The notes beneath the pieces were generated by a model that ran no database searches, had not been told where the DNA came from, and worked only from the letters and a program-made list of their open reading frames with translations. A program made the position numbers and the translations under genes. From Oegoconia quadripuncta (Eukaryota; Arthropoda; Insecta; Lepidoptera; Autostichidae): DNA of 64,000 bases. This document shows positions 27,901 to 41,288 of this stretch, piece by piece (position 1 is the first letter of the stretch; each line of letters starts with the position of its first letter). The DNA lies in NCBI GenBank assembly GCA_949316235.1, contig OX438743.1, positions 42,571,440 through 42,635,439 of the forward strand. Reading direction: 5' to 3'.

Positions 27901-30900
27901 GAATTCCTTCGGATGCCTATGGGACTGAAGAACTCGCCATCCACGTTTCAGCGAGTAATGGATAACGTCCTCAGAGGTCTCCAGAACGACATATGCCTTG
28001 TTTATCTTGATGACATCATCGTTTTCAGTACGTCACTGCAAGAACATATGGTCAATCTAGAGAAAGTTTTTCAAAGACTCCGAGAGTCGAACTTTAAAAT
28101 CCAGATGGATAAGTCCGAATTTCTCAAACTTGAAACGGCCTATCTCGGCCATGTTATCAGCAGGGATGGTATAAAACCAAACCCCGATAAGATATCAGCC
28201 ATAAAGAAATATCCAATTCCAAAAACCCCCAAAGAAATCAAACAATTCTTAGGCCTTCTCGGTTACTACCGAAAATTCATCCCAGACTTCGCTCGCATCA
28301 CTAAACCCCTCACACAATGTTTAAAAAAGGGTAAAAAGGTAACCTTCGACCCTGACTATGTGAATAGTTTTGAAAAATGTAAAACCCTCCTCACTAATGA
28401 CCCTATCTTACAATACCCCGATTTCAGCAAAGAATTTATCTTGACAACAGACGCATCAAATGTCGCCATTGGAGCGATACTATCCCAAGGGCCAATTGGA
28501 TCTGACAAGCCCGTATGCTACGCGTCTCGTACCCTAAACGAAAGCGAACTTAATTATAGTACCATTGAGAAGGAACTCCTAGCTATAGTGTGGTCCACTA
28601 AGTACTTTAGGCCTTATCTCTTTGGACGCAAGTTTAAGGTACTGACTGACCACAAACCATTACAGTGGATGATGAATTTGAAAGAACCAAATTCTCGTCT
28701 CACAAGATGGCGACTTAGACTAAGCGAATACGACTTTACTGTAGTGTACAAGAAAGGTAAAGCGAACACCAACGCTGACGCTCTTTCTCGTATAGAAATA
28801 CACAACGAGGAAATTAGTTCCTTAATCGAGGAACTAAAGGACTTGAGTTCATTTATAAGGAAACCCTCTGAGAAGACCCCGACTCCTGTTGATTGTCCAA
28901 CTGAGACCGCACAGACCGACAATGACGAGGACATGAGTTCACTAAGAGGAAACCCTTCAGAAAAACCACCGGCCCTAGCAAACTCATCGACTGAGACAGT
29001 ACACACCAGTAAGGAGCACCCTATATTGGAAGTACCTATAACAGATGAACCCCTTAATCGATATCATAGACAGATCTATCTTACAGTTGTAAGCGACATA
29101 AAGCGAAAGCCGACAGTAACGAAACCATTTGACACCCATACACGTGTAGCTCTACAGTTATCCGAGTTAAACCTGGAGGAGGATGTAGTTAACGCCATCA
29201 AAGAATATGTCAACCCCAAAGTAAAGACGGCTATTCTAATAAATCCACCCTTAGCCATGTATAAAATCATACCAATTATACAGGATAAGTTTAAAAGCTC
29301 CTCTATTAACCTTGTACTGGCTAAGCTTGAATTAGAAAATGTTAAAGAATATCTACGCCAACAGGATATCATTCGTCACTATCATGATGGCAAAACTAAT
29401 CACCGGGGCATTAACGAATGTTATCTGTCCCTCTCACGAAGGTACTACTGGCCCAAAATGAAGGAGCACATTATAAAATTCATAAACGAGTGCACAATAT
29501 GCGGGCAGGCTAAGTATGACAGAAACCCCATTAGACCACAGTTCAACATCGTCCCCCCGGCAACCAAACCATTTGAAATAGTCCACATGGACCTATTCAC
29601 CGTCCAAAGCGAGAAATATATAACATTCATAGACGTGTTCACAAAATACGGACAAGCGTACCACCTTCGAGATGGCACAGCTATCAGCATCTTACAGGCG
29701 TTGCTTCATTTCTGCACCCACCATGGAGTCCCCATGACCATAATAACAGACAACGGGACTGAGTTCACAAATCAACTTTTCTCTGAGTTCACACGACTCC
29801 ATAAGATAAATCACCATAAAATCCTAGCTCATTCGCCTAATGACAACGGCAACATTGAACGCTACCATTCGACTCTCTTGGAACACCTTCGAATCCTTAA
29901 ACTACAACACAAGGACGAACCAATAGTCAATCTTATGCCGTATGCTATAATAGCCTACAACAGCTCCATTCACAGCTTCACTAAATGCAGACCTTTCGAC
30001 CTACTGACTGGGCACTTCGATCCCCGAGACGCCCTTGACATTGACTTCACAGAGCATTTATTGCAGCAGTATGTTCAAACCCATAGGAATCAAATGAAGA
30101 AAGTTTATGACATTATAAACGAATCATCCCTTGCTAACCGAACCACCATTATAGAGAATAGAAATAAAGACAGGGAACCCGAGGTAGAATATGCACCCCA
30201 ACAACAGATATTCATTAAAAATCCCTTCGCCAGCCGCCAAAAAATTGCACCACGCTACACACAGGATACCGTGTTAGCTGATCTACCCATACATATCTAC
30301 ACGTCTAAAAAACGTGGTCCTGTTGCTAAATCGCGATTAAAGAGAATTCCTAAATCTGCTAACTTGTTACAGGATTCTGCTATCACTGACCGTCCGCATG
30401 ACGCAGCCTCAGGAAATAAAACTTGAAACGTTGGCTGACGGGCCAGGACTATTGCCGTATAAACTTGGACTGACGAGACTAACCACTCACTACCATACAT
30501 TTCTACAGTACATACAACTGAAGGACGTCGAAGACAAAGTCAACATGTTACAGACCCAATTACAGAGCTACAGGACTCGACTCAGGAATGAAACCTATAT
30601 CCTATACGAGCTTCAGATAGAATACCTAACTAACAAACTTGGCAGAGTAGTAAACCAACTCAAAACCCTAGAACCCAATCGGGCTAAAAGAGGTCTTGTA
30701 GATGGCCTTGGCTCTGTAATAAAGAGCGTCACCGGAAATTTAGATTATTCTGACGCTATAAAATATAATGACGCAATCAGAACCCTTCAAAGTAACCAAG
30801 ATAAAATCGTGTCCGATGTGAATAGCCACATCAGTCTCAGTAAAGAGTGGATGTCCAGACATAGCAATGTCTTATCCCAAATAGTTGAAAATCAGTCTAA

Positions 30901-33900
30901 AATTAATACAACCTTAGAGTTAATATTAGATAAGGATGCCTATAGGGAGGATAGCTTAATAAAATATGCAAAATTTGCTCAGCTTCTAGGAATAATAGGT
31001 GAAAACATAGAAGATTTAATGGAAGAATTAATTAGGGTAGAAAATTCGCTAGCTTTTATACGTGCTTCGAGTACGCATCACTCAATGATAGACATAGACG
31101 TATTAAAGTCAATGATAGATAAATTAAAAACCATATATAATAGAGATCAAATTCTGGACCTAGAATTAAGAGAATATTACGACATCATAAAACCAGGCTC
31201 CTATTATACGGAAAAGCAGATAGTCATAATTCTTAGATTTCCTATAGTTACCGGAGATATATATGACCTTTACAGATTATCCATAGTACCCAATAAGAAC
31301 CAACAAGCCCTTGTCCCCACCTATCCTTTTATAGCAACCAACGAGAAGTCGTTCGTGTACATAGAGGCAGAATGCCCGAAGTTAAGTACTCTGTATCTCT
31401 GCGAAAAAGAAATAACTCACCAAGTTCGAACGAAGTCTGACTGCGTACACGAGCTCATCAACAATCAAGCGCTACTGGAAGAATCCTGCCACTTTACAAC
31501 AGTTACCTCATCGAAAGAAGCAATGGAAAAGCTCGACGACCAGCACTACACATTGTACTTCCCACATCCAACGAAGGTACAGCTGGCCTGTGGCAGAGAA
31601 GATTTTATCTTACTGCAAGGAAGTCATCTCGCCACCATACCTGTTAACTGCTATCTGCGTACTACTGAATTTACTATTATCAATGACGATGACGAGATCA
31701 AAGGCCAGCCGCTGAAATTAATGAAGATCCCCTACGATGAGGAGAAGCAAGCCGCTATTTCACATCACATTAGTCTCAACTCCATCGACCTGCAAGGACT
31801 CCACAGCATCCAGGATAAGATCATGCTTGAAGCTCCCTTACAAGCCGACCAAGTACACTCCGATGTATTATATCATACAACCATACCCCTTTATGTCATA
31901 ATACTAAGTGCAGGGGTACTCTCTATCATCATGTTACACCGCCGATACAAGACTTGGAACTGCAAAAAAGGAGAAGATCCTGCACCATCCACTTCTAAGC
32001 ATATATACGCTCTGCCTGGAAAGCAACGGGAACCCAAACCCCGGGAATCAATCCCAGCAACATTTTCATTAAACGTCCTGAAATAGTTGCTGGTCTGAGG
32101 GTGGAGGAGTTACGCATAGCGACACAAGGAAGATCGCCAATCCAGCAATAACCCCAATACATTCAACGACGCACGAGGCGCTGACGCTGCGATATGTGAA
32201 GTGTCGACGGCACTCAGCAGAGCCGCCAAATTTCCACTATTGACTCATTCCGTATTCATACTTCGAATTGGCAACTAGGTTAATTAGGCATTATAAGTAT
32301 TTTTGTAATTTCTTTTAATTAAATTTATCCAAGTAATTTTGGGTTTTTTTCGGACCTCCGACCGCAGCGTACGTAATTTAGTATATCAACCATCTGGTAT
32401 CCACAACACAAGCCTATAGTTGCTTACTGTCGAACTAGATGGCGCTGTGTGTATGTCTAAGATATACTTGTAATTATTATTATTAAATGCTTTACAGAAT
32501 TACAGCCTTATTTTATTTTGTTTATTTCATACAATTTCAATATATAAAATAGCTTCTTTTTTTTTTGAAAACTATTGTCGAGCCGTATTGACGGGGCAGT
32601 CTCAGGATTGAGATCGAGTCTCATTCTCAATAATATATTATATATTTGATACGGTTCAAATTCAGATTAGACGGAAGAAATAGAATAATCTCAAGTATCA
32701 TTCTATAAGTTTTTCTCAGTCTTGGGATAGTTTTATTAGTACGAGCCTTCTTTAATGTCTTGTTACACTTATATACAGCTTATATTTATACAGGGTGTCC
32801 CTGGAAGTATGGATCAAATCGAACAGGGGCATGGGGAAGGTCATTCCCAAACTTAAGCTGAAAAAAAAAAAAAAAAAAAAAAATTAATTATTTTTAATTA
32901 AAAAATTAAGCTGATAGCTTTGCTAGTTTTCTTTTAAAAAATTTTTTTGTATAAGCACTATTCGATAATATGAAAATGTAAAAAATTGATCATAACTTTT
33001 GAACCGTCAAAAATTAAAAAGTTTGGGAATGACCTTCCCCATGCCCCTGTTCGATTTGATCCATACTTCCACGGACACCCTGTATGTGTGTGGAAAATAA
33101 ATGGTATTAATGGTATAATAAAAAAAAATAGAGTTTACTTTATCCTGAAACTATTTTTTCTTTCTCCCCAAACAAATACACAATCATAGGTAAATTGTAT
33201 ATCCTTGGTACGTCAGGTGATCGCCGGCCAGTTCCTCTCCGACAAGAAGATCGGCACCTACGTGGAAGTGGACATGTACGGCCTGCCCTCCGACACCATC
33301 CGCAAGGAGTTCCGGACCCGCATGGTCCCCGCCAACGGCCTCAACCCCGTCTACAACGAGGAGCCGTTCCTCTTCCGTAAGGTACGCCATACACAACAGC
33401 AACTAGATACAATTATGGACTTTGTAAGGGACCCAAGGCATGGAACTCCCTTCCGGCATCAGTCTTTCCTGAATCCTACAACTTTGGGAAATTAGATACT
33501 TCGCGTGTTCTTTTTTCGAAAGTAATGACAATATTTCCATGCATGTTTGAGAAAAGTATATAATTAATACAATTTTATAACTTTGGGGAGCTGGGCGAAG
33601 TACACCAAGCGTGTTTGTCATTCAGGTAGTCACTAATTTTATAATAACCCTTTTTTGATAATGTTATTTTGACATGATCTTTAAATTTTTTCTCAGTTAG
33701 ATTAATGATATTCTCAGGTATAAGGCGTATACAGTTCTAGACATCTGTCCCCAGGTGGTACTACCAGACTTGGCGGTACTCCGATTAGGGGTATACGACG
33801 AGAACGGCAAGCTGTTAGGGCAGAGGATCCTGCCCCTGGACGGGCTGCAGGCCGGCTACCGCCACATCTCTCTCCGCACGGAGGCGAACTTCCCCATGTC

Positions 33901-35042
33901 TCTGCCGATGCTGTTCTGCAACATTGAGCTCTTGATCTACGTGCCTGATGGATTCGAAGGTTGGTGGATTAGAGGAATCTACTACGGATTTTTTTCATTC
34001 ATGTAACCGCCTCCGTGGCTCAATGTAAACAACATTGGGTTTACGGTTCGATCCCCAGCGGAGTACTATCTAGTACTCGGTTTGGTTGGTGGTAGGGCAT
34101 TTTAAATGTCCGCCTGGCTAGCTACCACCATCTTATCTAAATCTGCCGCCAAACAGCAATGTTAATAGCATTGTTGTGTTCGGTTGTCAGACATAAGATA
34201 GTCAGTTCCCCAAATAAGATGGGGTTTCCGGGTCAGTACGCTACCACCTTTGGCCTCATCTTCACTTAACATCAGGCGTGATTGAGGTCAAGTGCTAACA
34301 TAAAAAAATATCAAAACTAGGAGTAAAGCTTATGTAAATAAAATGTTGTCTTTGGCTCTCAAATTTCCATGTTTTTTCCCTTTAGCGTGGTACTGCCTTT
34401 GTCCTACTGATCGGACGTCACGACATGTTTTCCCTATTGGTTCGATTAACAAATCTAACTAAAGAAACTATAATTTTCTTAGACCGCGTGGGACCACGCG
34501 TTCCAGACATGAATAAGCGACTTGGATACTGCGTCACTGTTTTCCATTTTGTCGCAGAGTTTGAATTGCATCTGTTATTTATAATAAATACCTCCGTGGT
34601 TCAATGTAAACAACATTGAGCATTATAAATTCTTTTGCATTCGATCGCTAAATTCCGAATTGTTCACTTCACAAGTTCACATTGGTATATTTAAAACGAA
34701 TACAATCAATACAGAACAGTTATTTTATTTTTATTTATTCGGAAAACCAACAGCTGCAATAACATTAATGGAAACTATTATAGGAAACGGTAGATTGCCC
34801 GCGTTTATTGGAGCAGGTGGGTCTGCGTGCCACTCCTTCACGTCTTCGTGCTCGGAGCTTATTTCACATCCCCAGAACAAGAACTAACTATGCTCACCAC
34901 TCCACTATGATTCGATGTTTGCGAGAATACAATGAAGAATTTTCGGATTTGGACATTTTTCATCTGAGTCGTAATCAGTTCAAATCAGCAGTATTGAAAT
35001 CACTGACATAGATTAGGTAATTGTGCACACATGCACTCAAGT

Positions 35043-35087
<45 letters not shown>

Positions 35088-38000
35088 GCACATACTACTC
35101 TATACATTTTCTCTCTTCCTTACACCCACAAACACAACAAATTGATGTCTCGATAGATAAGGTAACATAATAAGCTATGTATACACTTACTGAGATCTAT
35201 TTTGACTTCTAAATGTATAACTTATATTTTACATTTGTAATTATGGCTGTGATTTCAAATAAATCATTAAATAAAAAATAAACAGAGAGCCAATTACAGA
35301 TCCTCACAAATAGAAATACATTATATAATTCAATAACATGCATTATACCACCATCTTATCTAAATCTGCCGCCAAACAGCAATGTTTAATAGCATTGTTG
35401 TGATTTGGTTGTTAGAGATAAGATAGCCAGTCCCCCAAATAAGATGGGGCTTCCGGGTCAGTACGCTACCACCTTCGGCCTCATCTTAATATAACATCAG
35501 GTGTGATTGAGGTCACATGATGAGGATTGATGTAAGAAATAAACCGTCTTCATCTAGATGACAATGAGTGACAGTGTAACTCGATTGCAGATTTCATGGC
35601 GGCACTGTCGGACCCCCGCGCTTTTATGGGGGCCGCTAAGGACCGCACGGACAATATGAAGCAACTGGGCATTGAGGAGAGCGGCCCGGAAAAGAAGGTC
35701 ACCATTGAAGAGAAGAAGGAAGGTCAGTGTTAGAACCCTTTATCGTTTTTTTAAGTTGTGTTTATCTATAAATGGTTGTGCATCCGGAATCGGACTGTAA
35801 GCCTGAACAGTACATTGTTATCCTAGGGATGAAAGTAACTTTCCTCACTACGCTCGGGGGCCAATCCCCGTCTCGGGACTAAATAATTCTTAACATAGAA
35901 TACAAAGTAAGTAAAAATAAAAACATGAGTTAATACAAATCTCTACTATACGGAAGTACAAACAAAACTCTACAACTCGAAAAAACAAATGAAGATACAT
36001 TGTTCTATAAGCAATACGTGCTCATCGCATGCGCCATACGGCCACACTCCACTGTGTCGAAAATAAGGACTATATCTTAGCAGAGTTAAATAATTGTTGT
36101 TGCGACTTGTAGGTATGTCTAGATCAGCTGTTTCCAAAGTAACTGACACTTATAAAGTCATTCGTAAAGTGCTTCATCTTCGGCCACATCATCACTTCCC
36201 ATCAGGTGAGATTGTGGTCAAATGCGTATCCAGTTAACCATTAAAAAAAATGTAATTGTAAGTCATTTAAAAAAATATATTCTTTAATTTAACACTTCAA
36301 TTTATGTTATTTCAATTTTACATCGCGCTTTGAGTGGCTGTAGGGAAAGTTGGAACATGGTTCATTAGAAATTTGGAAATAGAACAATTTTTTTATTTGA
36401 CAGCTGTCAGTTGAAAAGATTCTCCCTAGGGCTGAAAAGTATTACTTTCAACCCGCTCCTTAGGCAACTTCAGATCTACTTTCCGAGTATGAGTAATGAA
36501 TAATAGTTTACGGGCAGTATTAATAAATCGATCTTGAGATTGAACGATCTCAGCCTCATGCAACTCATGATTACAACAAAAATAATTTTTCACAATAAAG
36601 GCCTGATTCGGTAAATTAGCCGAATATTCGGCCCATCCCTAATTTGTATTAGAACCGAGGTAACCTCTACAAATCTTAGGCTATAAATTTGTATTAGAAC
36701 CGAGGTAACCTCTACAAATCTTAGGCTATAAATTTGTATTAGAACCGAGTTAACCTCTACAAATCTTAGGCTATAAATTTGTATTAGAACCGAGGTAACC
36801 TCTACAAATCTTAGGCTATAAATTTGTATTAGAACCGAGGTAACCTCTACAAATCTTAGGCTATAAATTTGTATTAGAACCGAGGTAACCTCTACAAATC
36901 TTAGGCTATAAATTTGTATTAGAACCGAGGTAACCTCTACAAATCTTAGGCTATAAATTTTAATCTCGGATGATATTACACTATCATGGCACCGTTATTT
37001 CCGCTAACAGTTCTAAATGAAGTGCTGTGTTCGTCACTCAAATAGTATTCTATTTGAACCCTCCCGTCTCTTCTCGTGAGTGTCGTGAAAGGCCACTAAG
37101 GGAGTTAGTAAATGTTTTTTTTTATATATAATAATAATAAATAAATACATAAATGGCTTTTTGGCGGGCTCTCGGCGAGTGAAGTTGCATTTTTCTTTAT
37201 AATTCTTATAGTTTGTGCATTCTAACTTTTGAAGCTTAATAATGGCAGAATATTGTGCAGCAAACGTTAGTGTTGGTGTACAGGTGAAAGGAAGTGTAAA
37301 TTTAAGTGCGTAACGGAGCTTTCGGGTTTCCCACAAGAAGCCGCCAAAATCTTTTGTAAAGCATTCTGCCACTTTACTGAAGAATGACTTGACCGTGACT
37401 AGACTCTGTATACGCCAAGTATACGACGAACTACTTGTTTTGACTGAGACTGACTTATAAACTGAAGAAATAAGATAAATAAAATTTTTCACTCGAAACT
37501 GCCAGTAATGTCCCTCGACAGTGAGGTTGACTGGTTGCCATCCTCAAAAATAAGAAGAAGAAATACATAAATATTTCTTACACTTACACCAATCATCTAG
37601 TCCCAAACTAAGCAAAGCTTGTGCTATGGACACTAGATAACGGATAAACATACATAAATATTTATATAAACCTCCAAGACTCGGAAATAAATGTTCGTAT
37701 TCATCATACAAACATTTATCCCTCGCGGGATTCGAACCCGCAACCGTTGGTTTCGCTGATAGGGTGACTATCCACTACACCAATCGGTCGTCACCGTCGT
37801 CGTCGTCGTTTCTACTCGATTAGGGAATATCTCCCACAGTTTTAATTATTGATCTTCTGGCATAGGTTATACTGACATCTAATTATTTATTTTTTTACTA
37901 ATTTCTAATTCTATCATAATTATGTTTTGTTTATATTTGCACGCTACAATGTCAGCAGATTTTGTACGGGACTTCCAAAATCAAGCAAATAAATGGATAT

Positions 38001-41000
38001 CAATCAATCAAATACGCTTTATTGTTTAAATAAAGTATATTGTCTGATTGCCTGAGTTTCTGTGAGCGAGATGCATGATCCATTCATTCATATTTTTAAG
38101 AATGTCATAATTGCATTGTGTTGTTTTCTGACATATAATTTGTATTCTCTTTGATTTTTATTTTTAATTTTATTTTTTCTTATCTTTTGTATAATTATTG
38201 ATATAGACTTTATTTTATTTTCTCTTTGCACTTTTGTTGTAATCGATGTGTATTTTCTCTTATATACTAACTTATTTGTATTATTTTACAGACGTTTAAT
38301 TAGCTCTTTTAACTCTTTTAATTTTTATTGTAATTTATTTGTATTCTCTCATAATTTGTATTATCCTGTTGACATTTAATTATTTCTGTTTAACTTATAG
38401 TAATTATTAATTATGTAATTGGGAACCCTCCCGTGTAATTAATTAATTAAATTAAATTAAATAAAGAAGGTACATTTAAATATCTTATAGAAACTACAAA
38501 GAACCCCGTACCAAAAGTATGGAAAATGTGGTTTCAGTTAAATATTCTGAGATTTTGATGTAATATAGATTTCAACGTCCTGAACAAAACTCTCTATGGG
38601 GGCTACCACTGTTGCCGAGCCCCTTTCAGAGTTACGACTGATTTTGTACCCTCAAGGAAATCGACTCTAGTACCAATTCGCACCTTGTCACAGTGACGGT
38701 AATATCATCATATCATCATGGATTAGAATATAATCTCTAGATGAGTATGCAAATTATCATTCACTACACTGCTTGCCTCACTATAGGTGTGATCGACAGC
38801 ACATCAGTGTGTGCGCGAAGACCTAAGTACCGGTTACTTTAATATAGTTTGTGTCTCAAAATGCATCAATTACAATCCCTGGTATTAGTTGGTTGGATAG
38901 GTTTTAGTGTTTTGTTTTGCAATAATATCACATAATGTGCTGTCGAGGTACCGAACTCAACTGTATATAAACAACATGCATTATGCTCTCAAATTAATTA
39001 AGTTGTCGATAGCTGTTAATGACTAGTATGATCCATTGTAATCTCTCGAATATGATAAGTTATTGTTATCCCGAATAATTAAAATAAATAAATAAATAAA
39101 ATAAATAAATCAGTAATATGACACGTCCAGCGTCTTTTTCAAGTGCAATATAAATCGTTTCGTAAATGTTTTACGAAGTTCTTACTACAACGACACACAG
39201 ATCATTGGAACATATTTTTGTGTTTGTTATCTGATACAAAATCAGTCGTAACTCTGAAAGGGGCTCGGCAACAGTGGTAGCCCCCATAGAGAGTTTTGTT
39301 CAGGACGTTAAAATCTATATTATATCGAAATTCAAGACGTACCGCAGGATATCACCCGCACTTAGTTGACGTGCCATTTATAAGGACCAAGCGTTTTAGG
39401 TCTTCGTTTCTCATGCGCACGGCTAAGGAGTGGAACGCATTGCCTCCGTCTGTGTTTCCAATCGCATATAACCCGCAGCTCTTTAAAGTTAGGTTAAATA
39501 GGCATCTTCTGGGAAAGCTCGTTCCATCGCAGACCTTATCTCGACATTAGTCCAGATTAAGGTCAAGAGCGATCCCATTCTAATAAAAAAAAAAAAGAAA
39601 CCACATTTTCCATACTTTTGGTACGGGGTTCTTTATATTAGATATTAGAAATGAAATGATATCATTTCATTTCCACCAAAAAACATCTTATAGTTTTGCA
39701 CGTTTCAACGGCGATGGGCTCACCCCATGTCACGTGTGCATTTCCGTATATTTCATAAGGTGAACCGTGGATGTTGTTTCACTTTTGGAACACCCAAACA
39801 TTATTGTTTGAGATATTATTATATATATTAATACAAGGAATAAGAACCAGTTATCCGTTTATGTTAGCCGACTTCATAAAGTTAGTAAATCGTTCAAAGG
39901 GCAATGTATACGCTTTTATAATAAGGTTCCAGTAGACATTCAAAATTTGCCTTTAAATATATTTAAAGCAATCATAAAACAGAAATTATTAGCAAAAGGC
40001 TATTATAAAATCACTGACTATTTGAATGATAAGCAAGCATGGATATAGCTGTCTTTTTATTCATATAATTATGAAATCACAAATTGTAACCCATAATCTT
40101 TAAAAGAGCAACCCTAGAGTTTCTTGCTCGTTCTTCTCTGAGGAGTCAGCTTTGTGAATGAGCCGTAAATTTAAATGTAATATTAATAGTGACGTTTTCA
40201 AGTGATAATTTTATCCTATGAAATAAAATATTTTGATTTTATTTGATATAATTGACCCCGTTTGGGATAACGGTCGTGACGTTATGTATGTAGTTCTAAA
40301 TTAATTTCACACGTTCCCGACAATTTATTAACTGCCTGGAGTCAAAATAATTTCCCACGTTGCTTACGCCACACGCGGCGCAAATAGTGAGTGAACTCAC
40401 TAGTGCGATGTACGAGAAACACCACATCTCGCTATGATACGACAGTGTAATAACAGATATTTTTGGATAACTTTGTATATGTGGATGGCGGCGGTCTAAG
40501 TGACGAGGCTATAGCGGTTTTGATTTTAAAGTAATGGAATAAACAAAAGATGGTCAACAATCATTCAATCAAATCTTTGGCTATAAAATTGTCTGATTAG
40601 GAGCACAGAGTATCTTTTTAATTAGGAGTCTGTGGTGGTCAGTGTTACATACCACATCCAACAATAAAATCTTTAAACACGGATTTAAATTGAAAATTCT
40701 TAATAATTCCGACAACTTTAATGGAACTAATGAGGTATTGGAATTTGACCAAAATATTAATTTAACTATATAAAAATTATTTCTTATTTAACTATTTAAA
40801 AATATTAAATTAATTATTTCTTTAGTTGGTAGTATCATGCACCCTACCCGTTTTTCTACCTACAAATGTCCCATAGCTGTGGGTTGCCTGGAAGAGATCG
40901 CTTTTAGTGATAAGACTGCCTAATTGTGTTCTATTGTTATCATTAAAAATTATTGTAAACTTTTTTGCGCAATAAAGAGTATTTGTATTGTATTGTAAAA

Positions 41001-41077
41001 ACCAAAAAACCCGCCAGCATATTTTGTATTTTTCGGACGCCATATTGGATTATTTACCTGTTCTCATGTCTCATGTG

Positions 41078-41125
<48 letters not shown>

Positions 41126-41200
41126 TGTGCGTGTGCGTGTGCGGGTGCGGGTGCGGGTGCGGGTGCGGGTGCGTGTGCGGGTGCGTGGGCGTGGGCGTGG

Positions 41201-41288
<88 letters not shown>

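Larger units (their letters stand above)
24813..32378 (+). mobile_element. Full-length errantivirus (Gypsy-type LTR retrotransposon with env)
   Basis: A 7,566-bp element with 271-bp LTRs (24813-25083, 32108-32378) that are identical by eye, flanked by the 4-bp target repeat TAGT (24809-24812 and 32379-32382). The LTRs begin AGT and end AATT, as in gypsy/17.6/297 elements. A tRNA-Ser-type primer-binding site follows the 5' LTR and a purine tract precedes the 3' LTR. gag, pol and env are all open. Identical LTRs imply a very recent insertion, within a SINE in the 19-kb norpA intron and in the same orientation as the gene. Confidence 0.93.

Noticed and set aside
27057..30500. Several 70-130-codon frames on the minus strand across pol
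   Set aside because: Shadows of the errantivirus pol gene; no domain resemblance.
33184..33402. Frames of 61-72 codons overlapping exon 6 on both strands
   Set aside because: Shadows of the GC-rich C2-domain exon, which alone matches PLC-beta and has splice sites.
36641..36955. CRISPR-like regular repeats
   Set aside because: Units are contiguous with no unique spacers, and the context is an animal genome; it is a minisatellite.
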